Source: an uncultured Saprospiraceae bacterium
Lineage (GTDB): Bacteria; Bacteroidota; Bacteroidia; Chitinophagales; Saprospiraceae
Direction: 5' to 3'
NCBI GenBank assembly: GCA_937929835.1
Contig: CALFUU010000012.1
Coordinates: 1 to 64,000, forward strand
DNA: 64,000 nucleotides
A program made the position numbers and the translations under genes. The notes under the pieces are model-generated. The model was given only the letters and a program-made list of their open reading frames with translations. It ran no database searches and was not told where the DNA came from. Shown piece after piece: positions 1 through 10,333 of this stretch. Numbering within the stretch: position 1 is the first letter of the stretch; every line of letters starts with the position of its first letter.

Positions 1-3000
1 AGCAATACAATCTCTCAACTCTGTACAGTGAATGTATCAGGAGCGGGAGCAGCAACGGTTACATGTCCTGTAGTGAATATCGATTGTGATGAAGCAGCGG
101 CATTTGTACCAGGAGCGGCGACGTTCACAGGTGCATGTGGAAACAATGGAACTGTGACAGGAAACATAACAGCACCATATAGTGGCTGTGGAACAGGCAC
201 TATCGGCGTAACATATTCAGGAACGGACAATTGTAATAATGCAATCTCTCAACTTTGTACAGTGAATGTATCAGGTGCTGGGGCAGCAATAATTACATGT
301 CCAGTAGTGAATATCGATTGTGAAGATGCAGCGACATTTGTACCAGGAGCGGCGACGTTCACAGGCGTGTGTGGCAACAATGGAAGTGTAAATGGAACGA
401 TATCAGTACCATATAGTGGTTGTGGAGCTGGAACGATCAGCGTCACTTACTCTACCACTGATAATTGTAATAATACAATCTCTCAAGTTTGTACAGTGAT
501 TGTATCAGGTGGAGCAGAGGCAACAATTACTTGTCCAGTAGTTACAATAGATTGTGAAGATGCAGCGACGTTTGTACCAGGAGCGGCGACGTTCTCTGGC
601 GCATGTGGAAACAATGGAACTGTGACAGGAAACATAACAGCACCATACGGTGGCTGTGGATCTGGAACTATCGGCGTAACATACTCTGGTACGGACAATT
701 GTAGTAATACAATCTCTCAACTTTGTACAGTGAATGTATCAGGTGGAGGTGCTGCGGTTATTACTTGTCCAGTAGTGAATATCGACTGTGAAGATGCAGC
801 GACATTTGTACCAGGAGAGGCTAGTTTCTCCGGAGCATGTAATAATAGTGGTACTGTCAATGGAACCATCAATATGCCATACACTGGCTGTGGAACAGGA
901 TTCATTGGAGTAACCTACGAAGGTGTTGATAACTGCGGCAATGATATTTCTCAGACATGTACAGTCAGTGTGACAGGTGCAGGTCCAGCAATAGTAACTT
1001 GTCCAGTAATTCAGCCGATAACTTGTTCTGAAGTACCAGGATTTATACCTCCAACAGCTTCATTCTCAGGTTCTTGTAATAATGCAGGAAGCTTGAATGG
1101 AAGCATAGTAGCGACCAATAGTGGTTGTAACGGCGGTACAATGACAGTAGCTTACAACGGCGTAGATAACTGTGCCAACACATTGAGTACTGAATGTATC
1201 TTTACTATAGAGCCTTGCGGTTCAGGTCAAGATGTTATCGAAAACAGACAAATCTGTGCCGGTGACCAGTTCATATGGAATGTAGATGGACAAATCTATA
1301 CAACCGAAGGACAGTTTATTGTTCCTGGAGTGGACGCGAATGGATGTACGTTCAATAATATATTGAACCTAAGTTTCTTTGCTGTCACTATGGATCAGAT
1401 GACAACTGACTTCGAATGCGAAGGCACGCCATATATCTGGGCTGTCAATGGAGAAACGTATACTGAGACTGGAATCTTTGTTGAAGAGTCAATAGATGCC
1501 AATGGTTGCATATTCAGACAAATACTTAATCTTACGATTGTACCACTTGGTCAAGATGTAGTGACAAATGCATTCTTCTGTCCTGGTGAGACATATACTT
1601 GGAGTGTAAATGGCGTGACATACGATATGCCAGGTACGTTTACTGAAGTATCTACTGATGCATGTGGCGGAAACTTTGTCTTAGTCTTAGGAATGTATCC
1701 TGATGTTGAGGACGAAAGATCTACTGAAACAATTTGTGAAGGAGAAGCATTCTTCTGGCCAGTTATTGGTGAGATGTTGACTATCGAAGACACTTATTCA
1801 GTAGAGAGAACAGATGTCAACGGTTGTACTTACAATATCATCTTAGACTTGATTGTCAGCGAAGGATTGACTTGTTCTACGACATCATCACCTTCAGGAT
1901 GTGATCCTACGGGTACAGCGACAGTCACGACAATAGGAGGATCAGGAAACTACACTTACCTATGGAGTGACGATCAGATGACATCTGTAGCGACTGGTTT
2001 ACTACCAGGCAACTATTCAGTTACTGTATCAGATTCTAATGGTTGTTCTACAGTATGTACTGTGGATGTAGAAGGTACTACTGGTTTAAGTTGCGAAACA
2101 ACATCTACACCTACAAGATGTGGTGAGATGGGTACAGCAACAGTAACAACAACAGGTGGTACTGGCATATACACATACTTATGGAGTAATGGAGAAGTAA
2201 CTCCTGTAATTACAGGCTTACAAGCAGGTAACTACTCTGTGACATCGACAGATTCAGAAGGATGTAGTACAGTATGTACAGTAGAAGTGACAGCAGATAG
2301 TGTACCGACTTGTACGACAGTGAGCTCTCCAGCAACTTGTGGAGAAGAAAACGGTACAGCTACAGTTACAGCCCTAGGCGGTGCTGGTGGTTACACTTAT
2401 GAGTGGTCTGATGGTCAGACCGGTTCAGTAGCTATTGACTTGCCAGCAGGCTTGTATAGCGTCATAGTAACTGACCAAGATGGTTGTTCTACAACTTGTA
2501 CTGTTGAAGTAACTGGAATCCCAGCACCTGTATGTGAAGTGTCAAGTACACCAGCAGATTGTGGAAACGCAATTGGTACAGCAACAGTAGTTGCAAGCAG
2601 TGGTACTCAACCATACTCTTACGAGTGGAGTACAGGGGCTACAACGAGTACTGTAACTGGTCTCCCTTCAGGAGTGTATATGGTTACAGTGAGAGATGCG
2701 AGAGGATGTGAAACGATGTGTGTAGCGACTGTAGGATCTACAGGAAATGCTCCTCAGTGTACTATTACAGCAACAGATGTGACTTGTGGAGATGCAAACG
2801 GAACTGCTATGGCAAGTGCAACTGGTGGTTCAGGAGGATATACTTACCTCTGGAACACTGGTGATACAGCTGCTAGTCTGACAGGACTCAATGCAGGCTT
2901 ATACTCTGTAACTGTTACAGATTCTGCAGGATGTGATGTTGTTTGTACGACGATGATAGAATCGATAGGAGGACCATCTTGTACAACTTCAGTAGTTGAT

Positions 3001-4539
3001 GCAGAATGTGGTATTAACTCAGGTGCAGTGTTTGCAAGTGCAGCAGGTGGTACAGGTCCATATAGCTTTATCTGGAGTACAGGTTCTACTTCATCCACAA
3101 TTTCTGGATTGAGTGCTGGAACTTACTCAGTGACTGTAACGGATGAGAAAGGATGTCAGACAGTATGTGAAGCAGTTGTATTGACTAGTGGAGCCAATTG
3201 TGGTGAGATAGGATCTCAAGTATGGAACGATCTTAACGGTGATGGCATCTATGATCCTACCAACGAACCAGGTCTACCAGGTGTAACAGTGACCTTATAC
3301 GATTCAAATACAGGAGAACCAATTACTTCTCTAATATCAGGACCGGACGGAGAGTACTGCTTTACAGGTTTACCTGCGGGTGACTACTATGTAGGATTCG
3401 ATGTGAGCTCTTATGTAGGCTTTATCCCTACTACAGCAACTGGTGAGCCAGGAGGTAGTGATGTAACAGGTGACAACGGATTCAATACGACTGATGACTT
3501 TACACTTATAGGTGGCCAGAATAACAAAGATGTTGATGCTGGTTTCTATATGGGCGGAACGATTGGTAACACTGTATGGTGTGACAATGTCGATAGTTTA
3601 GCCTTTAGTTCTAGAAATATCCTCGATGCAGGAGATACTAGAGTAGAAGGTGTAGAAGTAAGACTTTACAGTATTGATATTAATACAGGTACAGAAGTGT
3701 TAGTCGAGACAACCTTTACAGATGAAGAGGGTTCTTACTTATTCTCTGAGCTTCCACTTGGTAACTATCAAGTAGAATTCTTCATTGAAGATGATAAGTT
3801 CTTCGTTTCTTCTAATGCAGGACTTGATGACAATATCGATGGTGACGTTATCACAGAAAGATTAGCCAATGGAATGAGAATCGGTAGAACGATGACATTC
3901 AGATTGACAGCTAGTGAAAACAATTTGACAATCGATGCAGGTACATCTACAGAAGCTCCATTGACACTTGAGTTACTTGACTTTGATGGTGTATGGAATG
4001 TAGAGTCTAGAATGTCTAACCTATTCTGGTCTACATCTGTAGAAATCAACTCTGACTACATCGCAGTAGAAAGAACTCAAGACTTAGGTGGAGAGTTTGT
4101 AGAAATGGGTAGAGTAAAAGCTCAAGGTAACACAGCGGCAACTACTCAGTACACATTTGATGACGATCAAGTATTTGATTCAGGAATCTACTACTACAGA
4201 TTGAGATTGGTTGATCTAGATGGTTCATACGCTTACAGCAAGACAATTGCACTAGAAGTAAGAATGGATGGTGCTGATCAAGACATCAAGATCGGTGTAT
4301 ATCCGAATCCAGTAATTGAGAACTTGAATATCGACATCGATGTTGAGCGAGCTTCAAATGTCAAAGGTGGCATCTACGATGTTATCGGACAGTTGATACA
4401 ACCTCTTGAGATTACAAGATTAGAAGGTGGTAAGACGACTATCTCAGTGAATGTTTCTGATATTCCAGTAGGTACTTACTTACTCAGAATTGATATAGAC
4501 GAGCAAGTGTATTTTGAAAAAGTTTCAATCATAGAATAA
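1..4539 (+). CDS. Giant repeat adhesin, T9SS type A cargo (5' end cut by window)
   Basis: The frame is open from base 1, so the N-terminus and signal peptide lie outside the window. In order: five near-identical 78-residue Cys-rich units (bases ~22-1195, motif CPVVNIDCEDAATFVPG); four ~65-residue units with the pattern C-x-G-E..W.VNG..Y..G.F....DANGC (~1210-1850); six SprB-type repeats (~1860-3190, motifs YLWS and YSVTVTDSNGC); two SdrD_B-like beta-sandwich domains (~3200-3950, GSQVWNDLNGDGIYD); a linker domain common in T9SS cargo; and a C-terminal type A sorting domain starting at YPNPV (~4300). By analogy with SprB it should be exported through the T9SS and anchored or moved at the cell surface. 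Ligand unknown. The domain calls rest on visible motifs, and the family role is established for SprB-like proteins. Confidence 0.9.
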   Translation, partial: SNTISQLCTVNVSGAGAATVTCPVVNIDCDEAAAFVPGAATFTGACGNNGTVTGNITAPYSGCGTGTIGVTYSGTDNCNNAISQLCTVNVSGAGAAIITCPVVNIDCEDAATFVPGAATFTGVCGNNGSVNGTISVPYSGCGAGTISVTYSTTDNCNNTISQVCTVIVSGGAEATITCPVVTIDCEDAATFVPGAATFSGACGNNGTVTGNITAPYGGCGSGTIGVTYSGTDNCSNTISQLCTVNVSGGGAAVITCPVVNIDCEDAATFVPGEASFSGACNNSGTVNGTINMPYTGCGTGFIGVTYEGVDNCGNDISQTCTVSVTGAGPAIVTCPVIQPITCSEVPGFIPPTASFSGSCNNAGSLNGSIVATNSGCNGGTMTVAYNGVDNCANTLSTECIFTIEPCGSGQDVIENRQICAGDQFIWNVDGQIYTTEGQFIVPGVDANGCTFNNILNLSFFAVTMDQMTTDFECEGTPYIWAVNGETYTETGIFVEESIDANGCIFRQILNLTIVPLGQDVVTNAFFCPGETYTWSVNGVTYDMPGTFTEVSTDACGGNFVLVLGMYPDVEDERSTETICEGEAFFWPVIGEMLTIEDTYSVERTDVNGCTYNIILDLIVSEGLTCSTTSSPSGCDPTGTATVTTIGGSGNYTYLWSDDQMTSVATGLLPGNYSVTVSDSNGCSTVCTVDVEGTTGLSCETTSTPTRCGEMGTATVTTTGGTGIYTYLWSNGEVTPVITGLQAGNYSVTSTDSEGCSTVCTVEVTADSVPTCTTVSSPATCGEENGTATVTALGGAGGYTYEWSDGQTGSVAIDLPAGLYSVIVTDQDGCSTTCTVEVTGIPAPVCEVSSTPADCGNAIGTATVVASSGTQPYSYEWSTGATTSTVTGLPSGVYMVTVRDARGCETMCVATVGSTGNAPQCTITATDVTCGDANGTAMASATGGSGGYTYLWNTGDTAASLTGLNAGLYSVTVTDSAGCDVVCTTMIESIGGPSCTTSVVDAECGINSGAVFASAAGGTGPYSFIWSTGSTSSTISGLSAGTYSVTVTDEKGCQTVCEAVVLTSGANCGEIGSQVWNDLNGDGIYDPTNEPGLPGVTVTLYDSNTGEPITSLISGPDGEYCFTGLPAGDYYVGFDVSSYVGFIPTTATGEPGGSDVTGDNGFNTTDDFTLIGGQNNKDVDAGFYMGGTIGNTVWCDNVDSLAFSSRNILDAGDTRVEGVEVRLYSIDINTGTEVLVETTFTDEEGSYLFSELPLGNYQVEFFIEDDKFFVSSNAGLDDNIDGDVITERLANGMRIGRTMTFRLTASENNLTIDAGTSTEAPLTLELLDFDGVWNVESRMSNLFWSTSVEINSDYIAVERTQDLGGEFVEMGRVKAQGNTAATTQYTFDDDQVFDSGIYYYRLRLVDLDGSYAYSKTIALEVRMDGADQDIKIGVYPNPVIENLNIDIDVERASNVKGGIYDVIGQLIQPLEITRLEGGKTTISVNVSDIPVGTYLLRIDIDEQVYFEKVSIIE
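22..1195 (+). repeat. Five tandem 234-bp repeats inside the adhesin gene
   Basis: The codon TGT of the motif CTVNVSG recurs at 22, 256, 490, 724 and 958, exactly 234 bases apart, and then at 1195 (237). The first four copies are nearly identical at DNA level, including synonymous sites, and the fifth is more diverged. This points to recent duplication or gene conversion, and copy number may vary between strains or be collapsed in short-read assemblies. The array probably continues to the left of the window. Confidence 0.93.
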
Positions 4540-4565
4540 GATTGATATTTATCAGAATTTAGATA

Positions 4566-4598
4566 AAAAGGGGAGTTCTTCGGAGCTCCTCTTTTTTT
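4566..4598 (+). terminator. Rho-independent terminator of the adhesin gene
   Basis: A perfect GGAGTTC / GAGCTCC stem (4572-4578 with 4583-4589, allowing one G-U pair) closes a TTCG tetraloop and is followed by a run of seven T. It lies 30 bases after the adhesin stop. Confidence 0.9.
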
Positions 4599-4707
4599 AT
4601 GCACTATAATGAAGTGTAGTCGTCTCAGATAATAAAGCACAGATCTAAAGGAGGAACGGGTAACTTATCGGGGAATACTCAGTCTATATATTATAGCTTA
4701 GACTTCT

Positions 4708-6408
4708 ATGGTAAAATCATTGTGCTTCAGAACCAAAAATTACTTGACCATTCTTGTTATTGCCTCTTGGGTATACCTACCGATCAGCAAAGCAGTGGCT
4801 TGTTGTAGTACCCCTACACAAACCTTAATAGAATTACTCAACACTAAGGATACATCTCTACACATATTTACTGGCAAAGTCCTGAAGACTATCAAAGTGG
4901 ATGAATTTGCGAGTCTAGTAGAAGTCACCCAAAAATTAAAAGGTCATCCTAAGGATACCATACTACTGCATACAGGAGGCTTTTCTTCTGCTGGCGGCAA
5001 ATATCTGGAGCCGGGTTCTCAGCATTTCATTGTTTCTCGTAATCGAGATGGGTTCTCCTATTATGCCTATGTCTGCGATATATATTCAGCGCCCTTATCC
5101 ATCAATAAATTGGCCCTGTTTGTTGATCACCAAGATTTTATTGGAATGTATCGGTTGAAAAACGTTCTTAAGTATTATCAATATCAATACCAAAAGTATA
5201 CGGGTAAAGTAAAGTTTATAATGGATGATAAGATAGTAGCTGAGGGCGCTTTTGACGAGGGTCAGCCCACTGGGGAGTGGCGATATTTTCAGTCCAACCA
5301 AGATGGTGAGATGCAACCCTTCAGTATTGCTAACTACGATAGAGGTCAGCGCTCAGGACGCTACGTCCGATATGGTTGGAGGTCTGACTATAAAAGCTAC
5401 GAAGCTTTCTATGTAGATAATCAAGTGGTTTCTGCTAAGATGTGGAGACGCAAATCTCAGCAAATCAGTAGTAGTCTAAAATACACGTATGATAAGGAGC
5501 AAACCACCATAGAGGATATCCAATATGATGCTACGGGCAGAGTTGTAGGGCAATCTACCTGGGTGCGCCATACATTAGCTCATAACTTAAAGTTAAGATA
5601 CCAACACGGTTATGCCTTTCAGGTAGATAAAAAGACTGGTCTGACTTCTAGAGGTGAATATTATTATGGCGCAAAGGTAGGAGACTGGAAACAATACAAT
5701 GATGCAGGAGACCTTATAGACTCGACAGTATATCCTTATCCTAATAAGTATGAGGAGAACGATCTGACAGCTTATCGGGAGTCAGGCGTAATAAAGCAAT
5801 CCATTAGATATAATCATCAAGGTCATAAGATTTTTGTTGTTCAGTATGACAAAAAGGGGACTCCCTATATGGTAAAAACTGTCTCACAAGATGGATGGGT
5901 CACTCAAAGAAATTTCTCTAAGCATGGCCGCTCGGAAACCTATTATAGAAATAATAAGCGAGAAGGTCTCCAGACCAGTTATAGAGCAGACTCAACACTT
6001 TCTTACTCGACCAGATACAAGTGTGGCCTAAAACACGGCCCTCAAAAGGAGTACTATAAAAACGGAAATCTCAAATCTGAGAAAAATTATGTCAACAACT
6101 TATTAGTTGGAGAGGAACACTTCTACAAGAATAATGGAGAGTTGCTTTGCACAAATTTTCGGGATCAGTACGGATGTCTTCAAGGTGCCTATGCGCTATA
6201 TGTAGATGGTGTACTCAGATCGGAAGGAAAATATCTGGATGGGTACAAGGTCGGAGAATGGAAAGAGTATAGATCTTATAATACGGATAAATACAGCTAT
6301 ATCGTCCATAAATATCGAGACTTACCTGAGCATTCCAGTGCCTCAAGAGTAGAGCAGTTAATAGTTACGGAGTATTATAATGATAAAGGAGAGAAGATCT
6401 CTCGATAA
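4708..6408 (+). CDS. Exported MORN/YwqK-like repeat protein
   Basis: 566 residues. The first ~32 residues look like a signal peptide (hydrophobic LTILVIASWVYLPI, then small residues before ACC). Residues ~40-140 form an uncharacterised N-terminal domain. From ~170 to the end the chain carries degenerate MORN-variant repeats of the kind found in YwqK-type proteins, with patterns such as EGAFDEGQPTGEWRYF, GLKHGPQKEYYKNG and EGKYLDGYKVGEWKEY. Such repeats form an extended beta-sheet and usually mediate binding. No catalytic motif is seen. Its stop codon directly abuts the convergent recG stop with no bases between. It may be a cell-envelope or secreted protein; no T9SS sorting domain is visible at the C-terminus. 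Confidence 0.75.
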   Translation: MVKSLCFRTKNYLTILVIASWVYLPISKAVACCSTPTQTLIELLNTKDTSLHIFTGKVLKTIKVDEFASLVEVTQKLKGHPKDTILLHTGGFSSAGGKYLEPGSQHFIVSRNRDGFSYYAYVCDIYSAPLSINKLALFVDHQDFIGMYRLKNVLKYYQYQYQKYTGKVKFIMDDKIVAEGAFDEGQPTGEWRYFQSNQDGEMQPFSIANYDRGQRSGRYVRYGWRSDYKSYEAFYVDNQVVSAKMWRRKSQQISSSLKYTYDKEQTTIEDIQYDATGRVVGQSTWVRHTLAHNLKLRYQHGYAFQVDKKTGLTSRGEYYYGAKVGDWKQYNDAGDLIDSTVYPYPNKYEENDLTAYRESGVIKQSIRYNHQGHKIFVVQYDKKGTPYMVKTVSQDGWVTQRNFSKHGRSETYYRNNKREGLQTSYRADSTLSYSTRYKCGLKHGPQKEYYKNGNLKSEKNYVNNLLVGEEHFYKNNGELLCTNFRDQYGCLQGAYALYVDGVLRSEGKYLDGYKVGEWKEYRSYNTDKYSYIVHKYRDLPEHSSASRVEQLIVTEYYNDKGEKISR

Positions 6409-8505
6409 CTACCCAATCCGCCCCCAATCTTTAAATCCCTTATTGAGCTGATGTAAGTACTTATTAAGAATTGCATTGTCAGGACTCTCCAGAAGAGGAT
6501 CATTTTTGAGAACTATGGACGCTATACTTCTCGCCGTATCTAAATAATCTTGATCTTCGCTCGCATTGAAAAGTCTAAACTCTAGACCTCCACTCTGCTG
6601 TATCCCTTCTATGTCCCCAGGTCCTCTCAGATTGAGGTCTTCTTCGGCAATTTTAAATCCATCATTGGTGTTGGTCATTATTTTGATTCTAGCTTTGGAA
6701 TTTTCACTCAGCTTAAAGCTTGACAGCAGCAGACAATAAGATTGCTTCCCGCCTCTGCCCACACGACCACGTAACTGGTGCAACTGTGATAGACCAAAGC
6801 GCTCGGTATTCTCTATAACCATTACTGTAGCGTTAGGTACATTGACGCCGACTTCGATCACGGTGGTGGCTACCATTATCTGCGTCTTTCCTTCTGCAAA
6901 GCGCTTCATTTCTGCATCCTTATCTGCTGGCTTCATCCGACCGTGCACAATACTGATCTGAAAGTCAGGTCTTGGAAAAAAATCCAGCAGCCTCTCATAG
7001 CCCTGCTGTAAGTTGGCGAGATCTAACTTCTCAGATTCTTCTATGAGTGGATAGACCACATAGATCTGGCGACCTTCTTTGATCTGCTGATGCATAAACT
7101 CCAGAATCTGTGGCCTATGCTTTTCATATTTATGCAGAGTTATAATTTCCTTTCTTCCAGGCGGCAATTCATCTATAACGGATACATCTAGATCACCATA
7201 TAAAGTCATCGCCAAAGTCCTAGGAATAGGTGTCGCCGTCATCACCAATATGTGTGGTGGATTCTCATTTCCCTTAGTCCAGAGTCGTGAACGTTGGACG
7301 ACACCAAATCGATGTTGCTCATCTATAATGGATAATCCTAACTTATGAAACTTGACAGGCTTCTCTAGTACGGCGTGAGTACCTATAAGTATATCCAAAT
7401 CTCCAGCCTCTAGATGCCTCAGCAAATCTGCTCGTGTTCTACCTTTGACACTACCAGAGAGAAAAGCTACTTTGATACCGAGCCCCGAAACACTTTCGGA
7501 TATAGACTTATAGTGTTGCTGTGCGAGTATCTCAGTAGGGGCCATCATCACACATTGCAACCCACTATCTAGTACCATCAACATCGACATCAGGCCGACC
7601 ATCGTCTTACCCGAACCCACATCTCCTTGGAGAAGTCGATTCATCTGTGCGCCTGAGCCGAGGTCTTGTCTGATTTCTTTCAGTACTCTCTTTTGTGCCC
7701 CAGTGAGTTCAAAGGGTAATTTTTCATTGAAGAACTTATGGAAACTTTTACCAAGAGCTTTTATGGGTATACCTCTAAACTTGAGGCGTCGATAATTTTT
7801 GTTGAACAGCATCCGCAATTGAAAGAAGAAGACTTCTTCAAATTTGATTCTCTTTTGAGCCTGTTGGAGTGAGGCCAAGTCTGGAGGCAAGTGAATCCAC
7901 TTCAGCGCTTGATACTTCGAGATGAGTTGTAGTTTCTCAGTGAGGTAGGGCGGTAGATTTTCTTGGATATCGTCCGTCTTTAATCTGCTGATGATTGTCC
8001 TAATGGCATTCTTTCTGACTTTACCATCAAAGCCACTCTTTTTGAGTTTTTCGGTGCTGGAGTAGACGGGTTCCAGAACCTTGGAGAGGCTCTGCTCTCC
8101 CAAGTAAGGTTGCATTTCAGGGTGTGATATAGACATCTTACCTTTAAATCTTTGGGGTTTTCCATAGATGAGATATTGTTTGTCTATAACCAGAAGATCA
8201 TCTAACCAGGCCCCTCCTCTAAACCATATGAGCTCCAAGAACCCAGAGGTATCCTTTATTGTCGCAGTGGTATAGCTTTGTTTCTGTCCCCTTACGCGAT
8301 TCTTTTTGATTAATGTACCTACCACTTGACAGTGTACACTTGGGTCTAAGTCTTTGATGGTGGTGATCTTGGTCTTATCTACATATCTAAAGGGGAAAAT
8401 ATGGAGTAAATCACCTATAGAGCGGACAGAAAGTTCTGATTCGAGTAGTCTCGATTTATTAGGTCCTACACCTTTGAGATAAGTGACTTCTTCGTTGAGT
8501 AACAT
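6409..8505 (-). CDS. recG: ATP-dependent DNA helicase RecG
   Basis: 698 residues, normal length for RecG. It remodels stalled replication forks and branch-migrates Holliday junctions. N-terminal wedge/OB region (KGVGPNKSRLL at ~12), then a helicase core with Walker A GDVGSGKT (~290), an IIDEQHRFGV box (DEQH variant usual for RecG), VMTATPIPRTLAMTLYGDLD, and the C-terminal LHQLRGRVGRGGKQSYCLLL motif followed by the RecG C-terminal region (GPGDIEGIQQSG). Start ATG at 8505. It is divergent from rbfA, with 91 bases between the two start codons. Confidence 0.97.
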   Translation of the reverse strand: MLLNEEVTYLKGVGPNKSRLLESELSVRSIGDLLHIFPFRYVDKTKITTIKDLDPSVHCQVVGTLIKKNRVRGQKQSYTTATIKDTSGFLELIWFRGGAWLDDLLVIDKQYLIYGKPQRFKGKMSISHPEMQPYLGEQSLSKVLEPVYSSTEKLKKSGFDGKVRKNAIRTIISRLKTDDIQENLPPYLTEKLQLISKYQALKWIHLPPDLASLQQAQKRIKFEEVFFFQLRMLFNKNYRRLKFRGIPIKALGKSFHKFFNEKLPFELTGAQKRVLKEIRQDLGSGAQMNRLLQGDVGSGKTMVGLMSMLMVLDSGLQCVMMAPTEILAQQHYKSISESVSGLGIKVAFLSGSVKGRTRADLLRHLEAGDLDILIGTHAVLEKPVKFHKLGLSIIDEQHRFGVVQRSRLWTKGNENPPHILVMTATPIPRTLAMTLYGDLDVSVIDELPPGRKEIITLHKYEKHRPQILEFMHQQIKEGRQIYVVYPLIEESEKLDLANLQQGYERLLDFFPRPDFQISIVHGRMKPADKDAEMKRFAEGKTQIMVATTVIEVGVNVPNATVMVIENTERFGLSQLHQLRGRVGRGGKQSYCLLLSSFKLSENSKARIKIMTNTNDGFKIAEEDLNLRGPGDIEGIQQSGGLEFRLFNASEDQDYLDTARSIASIVLKNDPLLESPDNAILNKYLHQLNKGFKDWGRIG

Positions 8506-8596
8506 TTTTATTAGCGTCCTTTCAGAGAATTAAGGATGATAAATATAAACTATTAGTGTTGGATGGGTTTTATGCATATATTATGACCCAGTTGAT

Positions 8597-8968
8597 ATGG
8601 AAACAAAAAGGCAAAAACAGACAGCAGAAGTAATAAGGAGACATCTAGGACACGTCCTGATGATGGAAGGCTCTTATATCTATGGGGGTGCGCTCGTGAC
8701 CATCACCCGTGTAAAAGTCACTCCAGATATGAGCGAATCTAAGGTATATATCAGTATCTATAATGCAAAGGACAAACAAACAGTCCTCGATAATATCAGA
8801 AAAAACACCCATTCACTCAAGCGAAACTTGAGCAGCAGGATAAGAAAGCACGTCAGAAGAGTGCCCAAAATCCAGTTTTTCACAGATGATACCCTCGATG
8901 AAGTCAATAAAATGGATAATCTCTTTAGACAATTGCGTGAGACCAATCAGATGGGCGAAGAAGAGTAG
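8597..8968 (+). CDS. rbfA: Ribosome-binding factor A
   Basis: 123 residues. RbfA is a KH-fold protein that binds the 30S subunit during 16S rRNA maturation. The N-terminal TAEVIRRHLGHVLM helix, the TRVKVTPDMSESKVYISI strand region and the C-terminal PKIQFFTDDTLDEVNKMD segment match the family, and the length is typical. ATG start. It stands just upstream of purA on the same strand with a 79-bp gap that holds a separate promoter-like motif. Confidence 0.95.
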   Translation: METKRQKQTAEVIRRHLGHVLMMEGSYIYGGALVTITRVKVTPDMSESKVYISIYNAKDKQTVLDNIRKNTHSLKRNLSSRIRKHVRRVPKIQFFTDDTLDEVNKMDNLFRQLRETNQMGEEE

Positions 8969-9007
8969 ATATATATCTCTATTTTAAGAATATGTAGCGC
9001 TTATTCC

Positions 9008-9015
9008 TATTTTTG
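9008..9015 (+). promoter_or_regulatory. Candidate -7 element upstream of purA
   Basis: TATTTTTG matches the Bacteroidota -7 consensus TAnnTTTG and lies 33 bases before the purA ATG. No clear TTG is present at the -33 position, so support is limited. Confidence 0.4.
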
Positions 9016-9047
9016 CCTTTTAATAAACCCCCTCTTAAAACAGGTTT

Positions 9048-10310
9048 ATGCATATCGATGTTTTATTGGGTTTACAATGGGGAGATGAAGGAAAGGGCAA
9101 GATAGTTGATTATCTAGCTGACGATTACGACCTCATATGTAGATTCCAAGGTGGCCCTAATGCTGGGCATACAATAGTTATAGACGGCACTAAGCATGTA
9201 CTCCATACTATACCCTCGGGTATATTTAGGGATAAGGTCATCAATGTCATAGGTAATGGCGTAGTTATAGACCCTATTGTCTTTGCTCGTGAGATACAAG
9301 GCCTCCTGGATCACGGCATAGATATCAGTAGGATAAAGGTGGCACGCAAAGCACATCTCATCTTGCCTACCCATAGATTCTTAGATGCTGCCTCTGAGGC
9401 TTCCAAAGGAAAAGACAAAATCGGCTCTACACTAAGGGGTATAGGTCCAACTTATATGGACAAGACCGGTCGTAATGGTCTACGAGTGGGGGATATAGAA
9501 TCTCCAGACTTTAGAGATAGATACAACAGCCTTAAGCATAAGCATCTTGCTCTGGCCAAAATATATCCGGAAGTTGCCTTTGACTTGGAGAAAGAAGAGG
9601 AGGCATTCTTTACAAATCTTGAAGTCCTCAAGAAGTTGGAATTTATCAACTGTTCTTATTATGTCAACGAGGCCTTACAATATGGTAAGAAAATTCTCGC
9701 GGAAGGGGCTCAGGGTTCTATGTTGGATATAGATTACGGTACATATCCTTTTGTTACTTCCTCCAATACATTGACCGCTGGTGTTTGTGTTGGACTAGGA
9801 GTGGCCCCTTCGACGATAGGGAAAGTATACGGGATCACCAAGTCGTATTGTACTAGAGTAGGGGGAGGTCCTTTCCCTACAGAGTTAGATAATGATTTAG
9901 GAGAAGAGCTCCGACAGATCGGTGCAGAATTCGGTGCTACTACAGGTCGACCTAGAAGGACGGGATGGATAGACTTACCACAACTGAAGTATACAGTTAT
10001 GCTCAACGGGGTCAGTCATCTCTGCGTCACCAAGATGGATTGTCTCAATACCTTTAAGCAGATAGAACTCGCCACTGAGTATGAAATCAAGGGAGAGAAA
10101 ACTAAGCAGTTGGCCTATGATCTCTCATCGGATCTCAAGCCGCATTACACTGCACTCAAGGGTTGGAACCAAAACATTAATGACATCAAAGATTTTGATA
10201 AGATGCCTATTGAAGTCAAAGACTACATAGCATTTATAGAAGAATACTTAGGCGTACCTGTGACAATGTTGAGTACTGGACCTGAAAGGGAAGCCCTTAT
10301 AGTTCGATAA
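9048..10310 (+). CDS. purA: Adenylosuccinate synthetase
   Basis: 420 residues. PurA catalyses GTP-dependent ligation of IMP and aspartate to adenylosuccinate, the first committed step of AMP synthesis. The N-terminal LLGLQWGDEGKGKIVDYL P-loop, GGPNAGHT, the IGSTLRGIGPTYMDK signature, GTYPFVTSSNT and the C-terminal substrate loop region GATTGRPRRTGWIDL are all present, so the enzyme should be active. ATG start. Transcribed toward the methyltransferase gene on the opposite strand, with only 23 bases between the stops. Confidence 0.97.
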   Translation: MHIDVLLGLQWGDEGKGKIVDYLADDYDLICRFQGGPNAGHTIVIDGTKHVLHTIPSGIFRDKVINVIGNGVVIDPIVFAREIQGLLDHGIDISRIKVARKAHLILPTHRFLDAASEASKGKDKIGSTLRGIGPTYMDKTGRNGLRVGDIESPDFRDRYNSLKHKHLALAKIYPEVAFDLEKEEEAFFTNLEVLKKLEFINCSYYVNEALQYGKKILAEGAQGSMLDIDYGTYPFVTSSNTLTAGVCVGLGVAPSTIGKVYGITKSYCTRVGGGPFPTELDNDLGEELRQIGAEFGATTGRPRRTGWIDLPQLKYTVMLNGVSHLCVTKMDCLNTFKQIELATEYEIKGEKTKQLAYDLSSDLKPHYTALKGWNQNINDIKDFDKMPIEVKDYIAFIEEYLGVPVTMLSTGPEREALIVR

Positions 10311-10333
10311 AATTTATCGTTAGAAAATTCCAT

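Noticed and set aside
10305-10319. Palindrome CGATAAAATTTATCG at the purA stop
   Set aside because: Includes the stop codon, leaves no loop for a stable hairpin and has no T-run; probably chance in AT-rich sequence.
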